Positions 1 to 12,735 of a stretch of 64,000 bases of DNA are shown in pieces. Each line of letters starts with the position of its first letter. The stretch's first letter is position 1. Origin of the DNA: Selaginella tamariscina (Eukaryota > Streptophyta > Lycopodiopsida > Selaginellales > Selaginellaceae). A program made the translations under genes and the position numbers. The notes under the pieces were generated by a model, which did not search any database, had not been told where the DNA came from, and saw only the letters and a program-made list of their open reading frames with translations. The stretch spans positions 62,001-126,000 of the forward strand of contig PUQB01000305.1 in assembly GCA_003024785.1 (NCBI GenBank), read 5' to 3'.

Positions 1-1360
1 TATCATAATCGTTCCAACGGATTAACTGACTTACTCGCAACAAAGGATTCGTCCACACACACACACACACATATATATATGCACCTATACATCTATGTAT
101 ATATATACATGTATACATACCTTTGGCTAGTCCCTCCGCCTTTACTTGTTCCATAAATACGGCGGTTTACGAGGGTTTAATAGGTGCTTATTGTTCTTCA
201 GCAGATTCTTTTTAGATTCTTATTTGCCTCTCTCTGCTGTCTGTGTCCCAAGCAATCTCTTTACCAAGGTATTAATTTATGTTCAATAAGTGATTAATTA
301 TCTCTAATCATGTTTTTTTTAATAAGATATCACTGATTTCATGCCTGGAAGTAAGCTTTTTTTATCTGTGTACATATGTGAATATATACTAATAATCAAT
401 AGTTCTTTATCTTACACAATATAAAGTGTAATATACGAACTATTACAGTATACAACCCTTTTGTATTAGTGGTAATTAATTAAAATTTAATTAATTGATA
501 AATATTAAAAACCAGGAAATAAACATATATGTAAGAATTTATATATACCAAATTGTGTATATAAATAAAATACATTAATTCTGAAGGTCTTTTCTATTTA
601 TATTCTTTAAATTTATATAAAATCATTAAAATAATTAAGTTCATTAATTATGATTAAGGGAGGAGGGGTTGTATAATAAAAACCGACCCTTTAATATAAT
701 ATATATATATAAAAGTTTATTTTGTATATAAAACTTTGTAGTCCCTTTTAGAAATTAATTAAAAATTTAGGTGCTTATATAATGATATAATAGTAAATGC
801 CATGTTGTGCATAACAAGTGATTTTCTTAAATTTAAATTTTAAAAATTATATTAATGTTTATAAATGCTCTGTTATTGTGTTTTGTCTGATATTTTAAGT
901 TTTCATATAATTTGTGTTAAAACCCAATCAAAAGGTTATTTATTATTAATTATCATGAGAATATGTAATATATTTTCATTCTGTCCAACTCAATGAGTAT
1001 ATTCCTCGTATTGGATACACACTTTATAATATTTTATTGAATGATATATAAATATAAATTTATAGATCCTTACCTTCATCCTTAAACAGTAACATTTCGT
1101 AAAGCCTGCATGTGTTCAAATGTGCATAACTAATAATAATCAATATTATTATTATTATTATTAAATTAATAAATTAATACAAAATTATTGATACTTTTTA
1201 TAAATGACTGAGAGAAAGATAAAATAATATATACACCCCATCCACATACACACACACCTCAATGTTTTTTAAGTATAAAATAATTTTATATTATGCATTT
1301 GGAAAAATTAAATAGACCTTTACATATTTAAATACATAATTTAAGTTTGTAATATGATTA
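1..1360. other. AT-rich intergenic DNA, no gene seen
   Basis: I see no coding region here. The stretch starts with a CA/TA microsatellite at about 55-120 and is otherwise AT-rich with short ATT runs near 1145-1170. It lies outside the inverted duplication that begins near 1370. Confidence 0.6.
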
Positions 1361-2002
1361 ATTATTCAAAATAAAGAGCTGGGTGTTCCTATTGGCAAAC
1401 TCAATAGCTTATAAAAAAATTTCATACTAACATATTCTTAATGCATCTATAATAGATGGGTGTCAACTAATTTTATTTAACACAAACTATGACCGTTAGT
1501 AATATAAGCAGTTTTGGAAAAAAGAATAAAAATAAATTAATTATTATTTAGATACATGGGGTAACATAATAATATTAAATGAATTCTAGATTAAAATATC
1601 GAGTTGTAACTTACTTTTGTTTAATGACTACTATAATCTAAATTCAACTATCATTTAAAATTTAAATTTGAAAAAAAAATGGCAATGTGCACCTTGTGTA
1701 CCTTATACCATCTTATACTGCACAATGTTAAATCTGGTTCGGCAGCATGGGGTCCCTCGGCTTGGGTGTATCGGTTGTCAACTAGGACAGTGCTTCATTA
1801 GATAACATAACTCAATTTTAAAAATATTTTTAATTATGATTAATTATATGTAGACTTATCTGTAGTCCATGTATACATATATTAGTAATGTAATATATTA
1901 TATACACATAAGAATTTGAATAAATATATGTGAAAGATGAATATGAAGCGAAGGGCTGCACTGACACACTATTAAGAGAAGTAAACCTTGATTCAATACA
2001 TC

Positions 2003-2293
2003 TTAGAGTAAGACAGCTGCTGCAACTACTGAAGTAGCAGCAGAAGCTCCAGCACTTAACCCAGCTGCTCCAGCACTTAAGCCAGCTGCTCCGACCGACT
2101 GTAGAACTGCACAGAGGCTTCCAGCAGGAACCACGCCTCCGTAAGAAGTCATCAATCCTGCGGCCCATGACCCAGCAGCTATGCCTCCTGCACCGAATCC
2201 TGCGGCTCCAATGATTGCTGCGGCCACGGGAGGACCTACAGCACCAACAGCACCACCTATAACACCCGTAACAAGCATCCCTAGCAAACCCAT
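2003..2293 (-). CDS. IFI6/ISG12-like small hydrophobic protein
   Basis: A single-exon 96-residue protein, almost entirely Gly, Ala, Val, Ile and Ser, with hydrophobic stretches that could span a membrane. Residues about 26-70 follow the pattern of the Ifi-6-16 family (human IFI6, IFI27/ISG12): GFGAGGIAAGSWAAGLM, then a GG-V-AGS segment, then LQSVGAAGLS. In animals these proteins sit in mitochondrial or ER/nuclear membranes and influence apoptosis and innate immunity; a role in a plant is unknown. After the LQS motif the chain has two repeats of a GAAGLSA type. Start: the ATG at 2293 lies about 40 bases after a run of TA dinucleotides (2328-2345), which is the likely TATA box, so the leader is short. 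The upstream DNA is conserved in the broken copy at 50923. No frame break is visible, so it may be functional. Family call fairly sure, function unknown. Confidence 0.75.
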   Translation of the reverse strand: MGLLGMLVTGVIGGAVGAVGPPVAAAIIGAAGFGAGGIAAGSWAAGLMTSYGGVVPAGSLCAVLQSVGAAGLSAGAAGLSAGASAATSVVAAAVLL

Positions 2294-2327
2294 TGCTTCT
2301 TTGGACTTGTAATCAGACTCGCTAGGA

Positions 2328-2346
2328 CTTGTATATATATATATAG
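2328..2346 (-). promoter_or_regulatory. TATA-box candidate of the IFI6-like gene
   Basis: A run of TA dinucleotides lies 35-50 bases upstream of the ATG on the minus strand. It is preserved with flanking sequence in the inverted copy near 50850-50866, which supports a promoter role. It could also be just a microsatellite. Confidence 0.45.
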
Positions 2347-3249
2347 GAAGTTACTGTTGTGTTTGCACTTGGACCAATACCATTACTGCAACTCAAAACT
2401 TGGATTCACGTTCTCATACCGTTTTTAACGTACAGTATATTCTTAGCATATCCTATTGTGACTCTGTTTAATCTCACTGACATGTATATGTGTTTGTGTG
2501 TGTTCAAAAAACCTCTCACGAGTGTGACTACGTGATATTTGTCGGAAGTCTTTGTGGTGACAGGTATACCTCCACTTCTGATAGTGAGTGACAACCTATA
2601 ACTCCACTACACACGCGTCTTTGAATATACTCTACTTTATTTAAATTCATGAAATGTACGACAACGTGAATTCAAGTTTTATGAAATGTATGATAGCGTG
2701 AATTCAAGTCCGAAGTTGATTTTGCAGGAATAATAAATGTAGTTTAATTTACAATGTTAAATTAATAATTTCATATGAATTTAGAAAATATAAATTAAAA
2801 GAACTTCAGATTAATGAATTTCATTTATATACATGATTTATATATATATTTTCTTTAAATACATGTTTTTTCCTAGTTTATACATAATTTTTAAGTTGCC
2901 CTTTTGTAATCAAATAAGAAAAAGTCTTGCACTTCTTAGTGACGAAAAGGAATTGTATATATGAACTTCTAAAGATGTAAAGAACACCACATAATCTTTT
3001 GATATACAGTAAAACACTCTTCAGGCGGAGTCCTTGCTCGTAGGCAGATGCTTAAAACTACAAACCAATAATATGAAAATATTAATAAATGTTTTATATT
3101 AAATATATAAATTTTTTTTATTTCTTATTAGTCATTTATAATTACATTAATATTAAGTACCCCATTTCATATAAATAATTTATATTATTTTTTAATATAT
3201 GTTATAAAATTTATTAAACATGTTATATACGGTTCATACAGAATACGTA

Positions 3250-3500
3250 TTTCAAGATAAAAGCTTTTATATATCTTTTCCAGTACGTAAGTAAGGTTGA
3301 ATCCTGCTACCAGCACAACCTTCATATTATAAATATGTATGTACGAACTATAAATAGGTGGATAAATATATACCTCCAATTATACCCGGAAGAATTGTAA
3401 AAGGTTGGTGAGTGGCTCTATATATGTTTACAAAGTACCAACAGTGTTTGCATCTTAATTATCAATTCCAGCACTTGCTAAATCAACGGCATCAACTATA
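3250..3500 (-). pseudogene. Methylesterase-like hydrolase fragment (copy E)
   Basis: Two pieces of the alpha/beta-hydrolase gene survive on the minus strand. One is an exon-2 remnant (about 3250-3340) encoding TYVLEKI after a degraded VLVAG segment. The other is an exon-1 remnant (about 3385-3500) matching the part that encodes the DLxSAGIDNQDANTVGT stretch in the other copies. The Gly-His-Ser nucleophile motif is lost. The mirror copy lies at 49775-50030 on the plus strand. Confidence 0.7.
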
Positions 3501-4411
3501 TGTCCTTCTTGCTTCAATTTATTTAATGTTATGCATATGTGTGTATCCTGAAACTGTACTTGTACATCCGACCCGTCCAATTATCAGTATATCATGACGT
3601 GTTAAAAACTTACTATACAATAAGACATAGGTGATGATGTAAATATATCTCAAATAATATTTTAAGATAATTACGAAGAGAACAAGGCAAATGGCAGTCG
3701 AATAGAGAAGATGGTGGGACAACAAAGATAATGAGATAAGAAACACAAGTCAAGATAAATGAAAATGATGTTATATTAATGTATTGTCTTACAATATACT
3801 GCAACTCACGTACGGTATTAAATAAGCGGACATGTATAAGCAATTCAGGGTTTTTTTTAGTAAGTTTGTATATATATATATTACATGATATAAGCATGTA
3901 CACGATTTTGCAATGTATTCTTTAGATATCTAATTATATATCAATTCTGTCTTATATATAATATTAAACAAAGTGAAAGAAAGTTTTATATATAAGTTAA
4001 TTAATTATTTAATAATAATTTAAAATACATGATAATAAAGTAAGATTATACATGTAGAGCATATAAGATTAATATAGGGGTTAATGATAATAAAGTAAGT
4101 GACATGTAGAGCATTTTGATACTGTACACATTGGAGCAAGTTGAGTGGTCCATGTAACAAAGACAACAATGGGGAGTGGATGGAACACTAGGTGGATTAA
4201 AATTCTTAGTTTGTTTTAGTTGTAATTTAAATACTTTATTAGGTGTCTCTACGAATACAATTCAAATAAGGAATTAATTAAAATAAAATAAAATGTATAA
4301 TTCATTATTTAGATTGTTTAGTAAATAAAATGATAATGGTTTGATATTTAAAACTATCATAATGGATGTTTTTAAACATTAAAATGATGTTTTATTAAAT
4401 AAGACGTATGC

Positions 4412-5390
4412 TCACGATGAACTCTCCTGTGCTGAAATCTGGGTGAGATAAGAAACAAGAGTGTCAGGCTCGGAAAAGAAAGGGAATGATCCGTGTCTAT
4501 CTCGAACACCTGTTTTGGCGGAGTCATCTTAATATACATCTCCTGCTGGGAAGGTTACGATGTTATCCTTCAAACTCTTTATGTAGTACCGTGGGACACT
4601 GCCGTAGCGTTCACGTGTTAAGTTCATTGTTGGGTCGAACACAGGAGCCGGCTTGAGTAGAGCTTTCGCAAGTTCAACATCCTAGTAATACAATGCTAAA
4701 TAATCTCTCTCTCTCTCTCTCACACACACACACGCGCACACACGCACACTCACAAGCGTGCTTGGTTACCTTGAGTGGAGACTCGTTGTAAAGCAGACTT
4801 TGAACATGATCAGTTCAAAGAATGATTGGCTTGCCATTCATATTTACAACAACCATTCCCTCTGGAGGATTTCTTAACTGTATCAATACAAACTTTAGTA
4901 CATCAATCTCTCTCTCTCTCTCTGTGATGTGTGTGTGTGAGAGAAAGAGGCATACCAAGCTGAAATATGAGCAGATCCAGAAGGTCCGGAAGATATCATC
5001 AAAGCTGTAACATATACAGCAGCTAGAATCTTCTGTGGCATCTTTTCCAGCACATAAGTGAGGCTGAATCCTCCTAAACTGTGTCCAACCAGCACAACCT
5101 AGCAAAAAAACCAAGTATTTAAAGAAATACGAGAGAGAGTACACACATACACACGCACGCACGCACCTTGTGTTCTTCTGGCAAGGATTGTAAAAGCTTG
5201 GTGAGTGGCTCTGTATATTTTCCAAAGTACCAACAGTGTTTGCATCTTGATTATCGATTCCAGCACTTACTAAATCAACGGCATCAACTATATGTCCTCC
5301 TTGCTTCAATTTGGACACCACTTGATACCAACACCATGCACCATGTCCAGCTCCATGAACAAGAATAAAATGAAACTTGTTAATACTCAT
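4412..5390 (-). pseudogene. Methylesterase-type alpha/beta-hydrolase, copy A (broken)
   Basis: A four-exon gene of the plant methylesterase/hydroxynitrile-lyase-like family (SABP2/MES type), which typically cleaves methyl esters of hormones such as salicylate or jasmonate. Approximate exons: 5390-5167 (start ATG at 5390, HGAGHGAWCWYQ oxyanion-hole motif), 5098-4956 (VGHSLGG nucleophile elbow), 4908-4770, and 4681-4412 (TDHS catalytic-His region, stop at 4412). Introns have GT-AG borders and carry CT/GT microsatellites. Two defects are visible against copy B: a small deletion in exon 3 just after the GKP codons puts a stop at about 4815, and a 2-bp deletion in exon 4 leads to a stop soon after the NIVT codons. 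It therefore looks like a pseudogene unless the assembly is wrong. The family call is sure; the substrate cannot be told. Confidence 0.85.
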
Positions 5391-5399
5391 CTAATAATT

Positions 5400-8300
5400 A
5401 TATAAAAACATAAAACATTTTGAGGTTCTACTTGCATGTGTATGTATAGCCACACGAGAAAAGATGGTTTACCGACTTGTACATCTAAACCGTCCAATAA
5501 AAATAAATCATTTATTTAGTATAGACACAAATATACAAATTTTCATAGGTGAACATGTACTATTTATCAATCACAATATTTTACTACAATACGAAATATT
5601 AATATTAATTGTGGTAGGGAAATGACAGTACAACAAAGCAGAAGAGACACGGAGAGGTAAGAAAAATTAAACTGGAGTTTATTTATTGTCTATTATATAG
5701 ACATTTTAAAAAAAACACTCATGTCTTGTGTCACTCACTCAACTATTGCAGCCTAAGTAAATTTATGTATTATAAAATTAAAAATTTATATAAACCTAAA
5801 TTCCACTGTAAAATCCATACCAAAAATATTGTTTAATATATTTATGTTTTTAGTAAAATATCAATATAGTTTAATTTGTATTATAAGTATGGATTTTGAC
5901 ATATAATAAGGATGATGTATTTATCAGTAATAATAATTATTATTATTATAATATATTTTTCGGTATAAGCATATTCATATTTGAGAACATTTGATTTGAT
6001 AAATAATATGAATAATGCTCAGAAAGTAAAATAAATACTGTCATACGTTTCTAGATACCCTGAAACAGCATATAAATAAATAAATAAATAAAATTTCATC
6101 ATATATACTTCGTGTGTGTGTGTGTGTTATATATACTATTATTATTATGTTTTGCGTCTTGTACATGCACTAATGATATGGCATTTGTTTTGTAGCTTTT
6201 TAATTCCATCAGATACATAAAGGAAGCTCAGAATCATCTTTGAAGGAATTTTTCAACATATGCTACTACAATTAATATATAAAAATTAATAAATATTTAT
6301 ACAAATTAATATTAACACAAGTTTTCATTTAAAATATAGTGTATTTGAAGTTCAAAACACACCATAAAATCCATTTGGGCATTAGTTTTAAACACTGCAA
6401 ATGATGTTTTATTGATACATAGCACACTCACACATGTAGGTGAATATGTACTATTTAGCAATCACATATAATATTTCAGTTGTTAATTAATATACTACTA
6501 AATATAATAACAACTAATTAATTGTGAAAATAGAACAAGGCAAATGACAGTTGAGAGGGAAGAAGATGGCGAGACAACAAAGGTAACAACACAAGAGACA
6601 CGGAGATGATACAAGAGGTAAGAAAAATTAAGATGGAGTATATTTATTGTTTATTATAGAGATAAATTTATCCATCAGATTTATTATTTTGGGTAAGTTA
6701 TTTTTAAAAAAAACATTCATCACAGGAACTCATTTATTCTAATAAATTTATATATTATAGAATTAAAATTAATACTCATCTTAATAATTATATAAAAAAA
6801 TTAAATTATTTGAGGTTCTACTGGCATGTGTATGCATATAGCAAGTTCTATTCCGTTACTCACACCTTGAAATTGGTCACAGCTAGATAAACACCAATTT
6901 TCTATTGAGTATTGACCCATTAAATTACACACACACACACACACGTGAGAAAAAACATCAAGTTAAATTTTATATATAAAATATACCAAGTGCATTAAAA
7001 AAATTATCAAAGAAAAGTTATATAAGTTATAAAATTTTATATTTTAGAATATAAACACATACACATGTAAGGACCATGCAAATAAAAATATAGGCTTGCT
7101 GCTGTGTGTGTGATGCAGAAAGTGAAGATGGAACTTTAGTCATAAAATTATTTAAATGCAGTAAAGTTATAAAAGATTTTATAAATAATTTGGATTTATA
7201 AATTTGATTTAAATATTATGTTTAAAATAAACTATGACAATATGTACAACAAAATAAATAATAAACAAAATATGTAATGAATATTATATTTTAATTTTCT
7301 TTTTTATGTATTATTAAAATAGTATGTTAATGATAAAATTAAAATACTATTCAAAATCATGGCTTAGAATAGAAGTCGATTTAAACAATTAATATTTATT
7401 GATAATTGAGAAATCAAATTTTATTGCATTTATGTTAATAAATAGTATACTTATAGTTAATGTAAAAAGATTAAAAAGATTTGTAATGACTTTAATAACT
7501 TTATTAATACTAATACTATATAAAATTAGACTATGTTTTGAATTTTTATTTTAATATTCGATAAGATCTATATATTATAATAACAAACATAATTTAGACA
7601 TAATATATCATATATTACGCTTTCTTCAGCAATATATTTATTAATATAATTTTTAAAATTTATTTATTGATATAAATATAATCTAAGAAAAGTATATCAA
7701 GAAGTTTAATATATATGATATATTACTTTTATATAATAATAATATAGGTTTTTTATATGATTCAATGTATATTGTATATATAGATTAATACACAAACAAA
7801 CATGTTAAGAAGTATCATTGCTAGATATAATTGCAATACATAAGTATATTATTATTTTATGTTATTTTTTAATAAAAGATATTAAATATATAAAAATAAT
7901 TATTTGAGTACTTAAACTTTAAATAAAAATAATGTAAATAATTAATCCATATAGAATAACTTATACATTACAACATAACAAGTTTTTTAAAGGTGAAGAG
8001 AAAAAAAATTCATAATTTTTATTCATGGTGAACGTAGAGATATAAATTTCAAATTAACACTTGAAGATCAAAATTAAGATTCTTTTAAGTGTTCCTTTAT
8101 TAAACATGCTCAGGTAATTATTTAGCTATGATTTATAATATGGATAAACATGCTCAGGTAGTTATTTAGCTATGATTTAGAATATAAGACCTATGATTAA
8201 TATGCTTAAACATAGAAGCTTTATATAATATATATATAATATAATATATAGTTACAGTTATAGTTATTTCATAATGTACTATATATACTTAAACGTATAG

Positions 8301-8445
8301 GTCTGTAATTTGTTTGTTGTTAAACAGGCTGTGATCTTTCAGCAATTATGGAAGAAAGCGAGAAATCGGGTTATTATATTATAGACTTAACATAATATAT
8401 AGTTTTATATATGAATTAAACATCTGTTTTCTTATTTCTTAATGC

Positions 8446-8455
<10 letters not shown>
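5400..8455. other. AT-rich spacer with internal direct repeats
   Basis: No gene seen. The upstream region of hydrolase copy A (about 5540-5790) recurs in direct orientation at about 6430-6790; both contain a GACAG...ACAAAG...GAGACACGGAGA tract followed by GGTAAGAAAAATTAA. A 44-bp unit is tandemly duplicated at 8101-8190. Otherwise low-complexity AT DNA. Confidence 0.6.
8101..8190. repeat. 44-bp tandem duplication
   Basis: The segment starting TAAACATGCTCAGGTA occurs at 8101 and again at 8145, followed each time by TTATTTAGCTATGATTTA. Two units, a few mismatches. Confidence 0.85.

Positions 8456-8490
<35 letters not shown>
8440..8490. repeat. TG/GA compound microsatellite
   Basis: A TG run is followed directly by a GA run. 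A shorter CT run sits at the equivalent place in the inverted copy near 46397. Confidence 0.9.
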
Positions 8491-8492
<2 letters not shown>

Positions 8493-8584
8493 CTAAACTT
8501 AAATCATAGTCTCCGAAGAACAGTCATGCTCTACTGTATAAAACAAATCGTAATATCCCACATTAAGATATATAATATTTATAT

Positions 8585-8770
8585 TTAAATATTAAATATA
8601 AATATAATTATTTTATTAATTAAACTTACTAAATCTACTCCCCAGGAAGTGTACTGTGTGATATAAAGAGTTACTCCCACTGTTGTTGTATCCACACTAA
8701 CAAAGCAGTCCATATAGGAATATGGTCTAGCAATATCTTTTGCTCTCCATCCCTTCATTAGATACATACA
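8585..8770 (-). pseudogene. Unidentified exon-like block, left copy
   Basis: On the minus strand this segment reads as a 60-residue frame beginning at the ATG at 8767 and containing GWRAKDIA and TSWGVDLV. An inverted, partly frame-broken copy lies at about 46120-46260 with GWRAKD and an equivalent of the WGVD part, and flanking DNA is also shared. Conservation of the coding-like block suggests an exon remnant. I do not recognise the family. Confidence 0.4.
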
Positions 8771-9594
8771 TAATTATTCATTAATACATAATAAATTAAT
8801 TTATATTTATATTAAACTAATGTTAAGGGTTAGCAATGGATTACCAATAATGATATAATATATATATACATTTGAAACACATACATGTACAAACAAAGAT
8901 ACATAGATGTGTGTAACTGCCAATTAAAATTTTGTACAATTTTTTTTAGGTTTTATGATTTTAAATTCATTAAATAAGCCTCCATTTTAAAAATACAAAA
9001 GAGACATAAAACACACACACACATGCACACACATGCACCACACCACCATTTTGAGAAACTTATATATTTATATATATATATATAATAGGTATATTTACAG
9101 AAATAAAGTACTTATGAAAACTACCTACGTTGAAAACTACCCATTTGTTTTGGCTTTTAAACACATCCTTTGTAGTATATTAAAATTTATTTTTATGAGA
9201 TTTTAATTTTAAAATGAAAATATTTAATTTGATTATAAACATGATTAAATTTTAAAATATTATATACCAAGGAGAATGACATGGCCGGGTCATACATATG
9301 GGTGGAAGTATGTGTTTTTATATTTTAACAAGGAATAATGAAGAGTCAACTACTGCCCACAATCGTTAGTCCATTCTACCTCTCTTATTCAGCAAATTTT
9401 AAGGATATTATTAATTTTCAGATTTTCTATAAGAATTAAAGAAAAAACAAGTGAATGAAAACAATTTAGGATGTTTGTTTCAAAGATGCCACAACAACTT
9501 ATAGTGGAAAAATGGTTTGTTTGACTGCAGCTCACGTATTTACGGTATTAAATAAGTGGACATGGATAAGCAATTCACGGTTTTTAGTAAGTTC

Positions 9595-9595
9595 G

Positions 9596-9662
<67 letters not shown>

Positions 9663-9672
9663 ATATATATCA
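9595..9672. repeat. Long TA microsatellite
   Basis: About 75 bases of nearly uninterrupted TA. It lies in a direct repeat of the segment also found at about 3780-3960 and 47340-47460, where the TA run is much shorter. Confidence 0.95.
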
Positions 9673-10420
9673 ATTACTTTATTATCATGCATTTTAAATT
9701 ATTATTAAATAATTAATTCACTTACATATAAAAATTCGTTTAATATTATATATGTAATAATGTAACGGACATGTAGAGCATTTTGATAAAATTCGTAAAT
9801 CTAAACTTTCAATGAATTAAAGAAGATACTATTTTAGTCAGGTGTGTGTCTATATATATATATGGACTAAAGTGAGAGTACTAAGGTGAATTTGTTAATT
9901 AAAACTTAAAATGAATTTATAAATTCTATTGTAGTTAAGAAAAGAAAAGATACGGTAGTTAACTTGTTGGTTACAACTGAAAATATTAAAAGTTAAATAA
10001 TAAATTTATAATTTATAAATTATAATAAATCTAAGATATTTATTAAAGTCTAAATAATAAAATTATACATTTTATTTTATTTTAATTAATTTCTTATTGA
10101 ATTGAATTCGTAGAAAAACATAATAAAGTATTTAAATTACAACTAAAACAGATTAAGAATTTTAATTCACACTCAACTTGCTCCAATGTTTCCAAGAGTA
10201 TACTCAGTAAATATATATATGAAATTTTTCAATAACCGCAAAGTTAAGGAGGGACGAAGGTAGATTCACATTTATATAACTCAATTATTCTGAATAACAT
10301 TTCAAATGGTCCTCAAATATGTATGTACAAGCGGCATATTCTAAACTATTTGAAATGATAATGATTTGATATTTAAAACTATCATAAAGGATGTTTTATT
10401 AAATAAAGACACGTATGTGC

Positions 10421-11389
10421 TCAGGATGAACTCTCCTGTGCTGAAATCTGGGTGAGATAAGAAACAAGAGTGTCAGGCTCGGAAAAGAAAGGGGAATGAT
10501 CCGTGTCTATCTCGAACACCTGTTTCGGCGGAGTCATCTTAATATACATCTCCTGCTGGGAAGGTGTTACGATGTTATCCTTCAAACTCTTTATGTAGTA
10601 CCGTGGGACACTGCCGTAGCGTTCACGTGTTAAGTTCATTGTTGGTCAAACACAGGAGCCGGCTTGAGTAGACTTTCGCAAGTTCAACATCCTAGTAATA
10701 AATGCTAAATAATCTCTCCCCCCCCCCCTCTCCACACACACACGCGCACGCACACTTACAAGCGTGCAAGCTTGGTTACCTTGAGTGGAGACTCGTTGTA
10801 AAGCAGACTTTGAACATGATCAAGTTCAAAGAAGAATGATGTTGGCTTGCCATTCAAATTTACAACAACCATTCCCTCTGGAGGATTTCTTAACTGTATC
10901 AATACAAACTTTAGTACATCAATCTCTCTCTCTCTCACTGTGTGTGTGTGGCATACCAAGCTCATATGAAGCAGATCCAGAAGGTCCGGAAGATATCATC
11001 AAAGCTGTAACATATACAGCAGCTAGAATCTTCTGTGGCATCTTTTCCAGCACATAAGTGAGGCTGAATCCTCCTAAACTGTGTCCAACCAGCACAACCT
11101 AGCAAAAAACCAAGTATTTAAAGAAATACGAGAGAGAGTACACACATACACACGCACGCACGCACCTTGTGTTCTTCTGGCAAGGATTGTAAAAGCTTGG
11201 TGAGTGGCTCTGTGTATTTTTCTAAAGTACCAACAGTGTTTGCATCTTGTTATCGATTCCAGCACTTACTAAATCAACGGCATCAACTATATGTCCTTCT
11301 TGCTTCAATTTGGACACCACTTGGTGCCAACACCATGCACCGTGTCCGGCTCCATGAACAAGAACAAAATGGAACTTGTTAATACTCAT
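10421..11389 (-). pseudogene. Methylesterase-type alpha/beta-hydrolase, copy B (broken)
   Basis: Same four-exon structure as copy A: exon 1 11389-11166, exon 2 11098-10957 with the GHSLGG elbow, exon 3 about 10927-10780, and exon 4 10691-10421 with RYGSVPRYYIKSLKDNIVT and the TDHSPFFSEPD His region, ending at the TGA at 10421. Exon 3 and the end of exon 4 are intact here, unlike copy A. But one base is missing in exon 1 (near 11250, in the codons for the GIDNQD segment), and small deletions occur at the start of exon 4 (near 10650-10670). So both copies are broken at different places. Copies A and B are about 6 kb apart in tandem and very similar, including intron microsatellites, which points to a recent duplication. 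Intron 3 contains a C8-10 run near 10719. Confidence 0.85.
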
Positions 11390-11399
11390 CTTAATAATT

Positions 11400-12180
11400 A
11401 TACAAAAACAAAATGTTCTATTTGCAGTTGTGCATATTATATATGCACCAATTCAATAAATCTAATCTTTTATGAATCGCTGAGATTTGACGAAGAAAGA
11501 AGCCATGTTCCAAGCAGGCTAACTGGAAAATTCCAAGTAAAATCAGGTTGAGTAATGCAATAAAAGTATTACTTTCTCTTATTTATATATATGTAATAAT
11601 TTTATTGCTTTAGTCAATTGTGAGGCTTGACTAAAGATTTATAATTCTCATTCTTTTATTTACGTAGGTGTCGTGAATCACATCAAGATAATAAGTTGAT
11701 CGTGTTTATATATGTCAACATTGAAATAGTCTTTTTCAAATATTTAAAGTTGATGTTAATGTTGATATATGTCACATTGAAATAATTTTTAAAATATTTT
11801 AAAATAAAGAATTGATAGTTCATATTTAAATCTAAAATCAAAAATTTAAATTCAAATCCAAAACAAAATATCCATATTCAAATTTATATTTGTGATTCAA
11901 AGATTAAGGTTTCAACATTTAGATTTAACACTAGTTGTTAACTGATCTATTTTGATACCAAGTAATTAAATTTATTTATTTTTCTTTTTATTATGATTAT
12001 ATTCTGTATTAGCTTCGGTCGCCTTCACATTAATGTGTCCTAGTCTGCTAGGATAATTGCAAAACTCATGCAATAAGATTATGTACACATGTTTTCAGAG
12101 TTGCATTAAGAAAACTAATAATTAACAAATGAAAATTAGCTTATTAGGATCAAGGAATGGTAGCATTAAGAAGGGCAACA
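11400..12180. other. AT-rich intergenic DNA, no gene seen
   Basis: This is the upstream region of hydrolase copy B followed by AT-rich DNA with degenerate AAATYYAAATC-type short repeats near 11820-11900. The part at 11400-11600 is related to 16860-17060 beside copy C. Confidence 0.5.
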
Positions 12181-12735
12181 AGTGGCTGAATTCATATGAT
12201 AAATCCAGTTATTACAAAGCAAGTTTTCAAGTTTGAATTTTTCTATAACACCACGGAATATAAGGTTGCCAGAAAGATTCAACAACACATGGTCCCAATT
12301 TTGTGGGTACACAAACGATCATTTAAAGATGAGTTTAGTTGGACTATTACGAATACCTTTTAAGCGTCTTTGTTGTAGAAAGATTCATCGTTATTGAATA
12401 ACTTTAAATTATTGTTTTAGAGTTTAAGCATTACTTTAGCGACATTGATAGTGTCTAAACGGTAATTAACAAGATTCACTAACTTCAACAAGGTAACCTC
12501 TAGCCATAGTATATGTATCGAAGTTTTGCCTTTTGATATGTGATGTGCCATAAGATGAAGAAGCCCTAATTGACCAATTTTATCAAGGGTTCCACAACGA
12601 TGTTAAAACCCTCTCTGATATTCCATGAGGACTTGATATATTTGCCATATTGTATCGTGCAATAATAGGTTATTTGAACATTGTTCAGAATGATTCCAAC
12701 AATCCTATTTAAAGGAATACACTTGCATTGCAGCA

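Larger units (their letters stand above)
1370..3490. repeat. Left arm of a large inverted duplication
   Basis: Read in reverse complement, this block matches 49775-51790 along its whole length with small indels. Landmarks are the tract around 1440-1500, the IFI6-like gene at 2003-2293, the paired segments near 2650-2710, the tract at 3020-3050, and a hydrolase fragment at 3250-3500. Homology fades near 1360 and near 3500. The two arms are about 46 kb apart. Confidence 0.8.
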
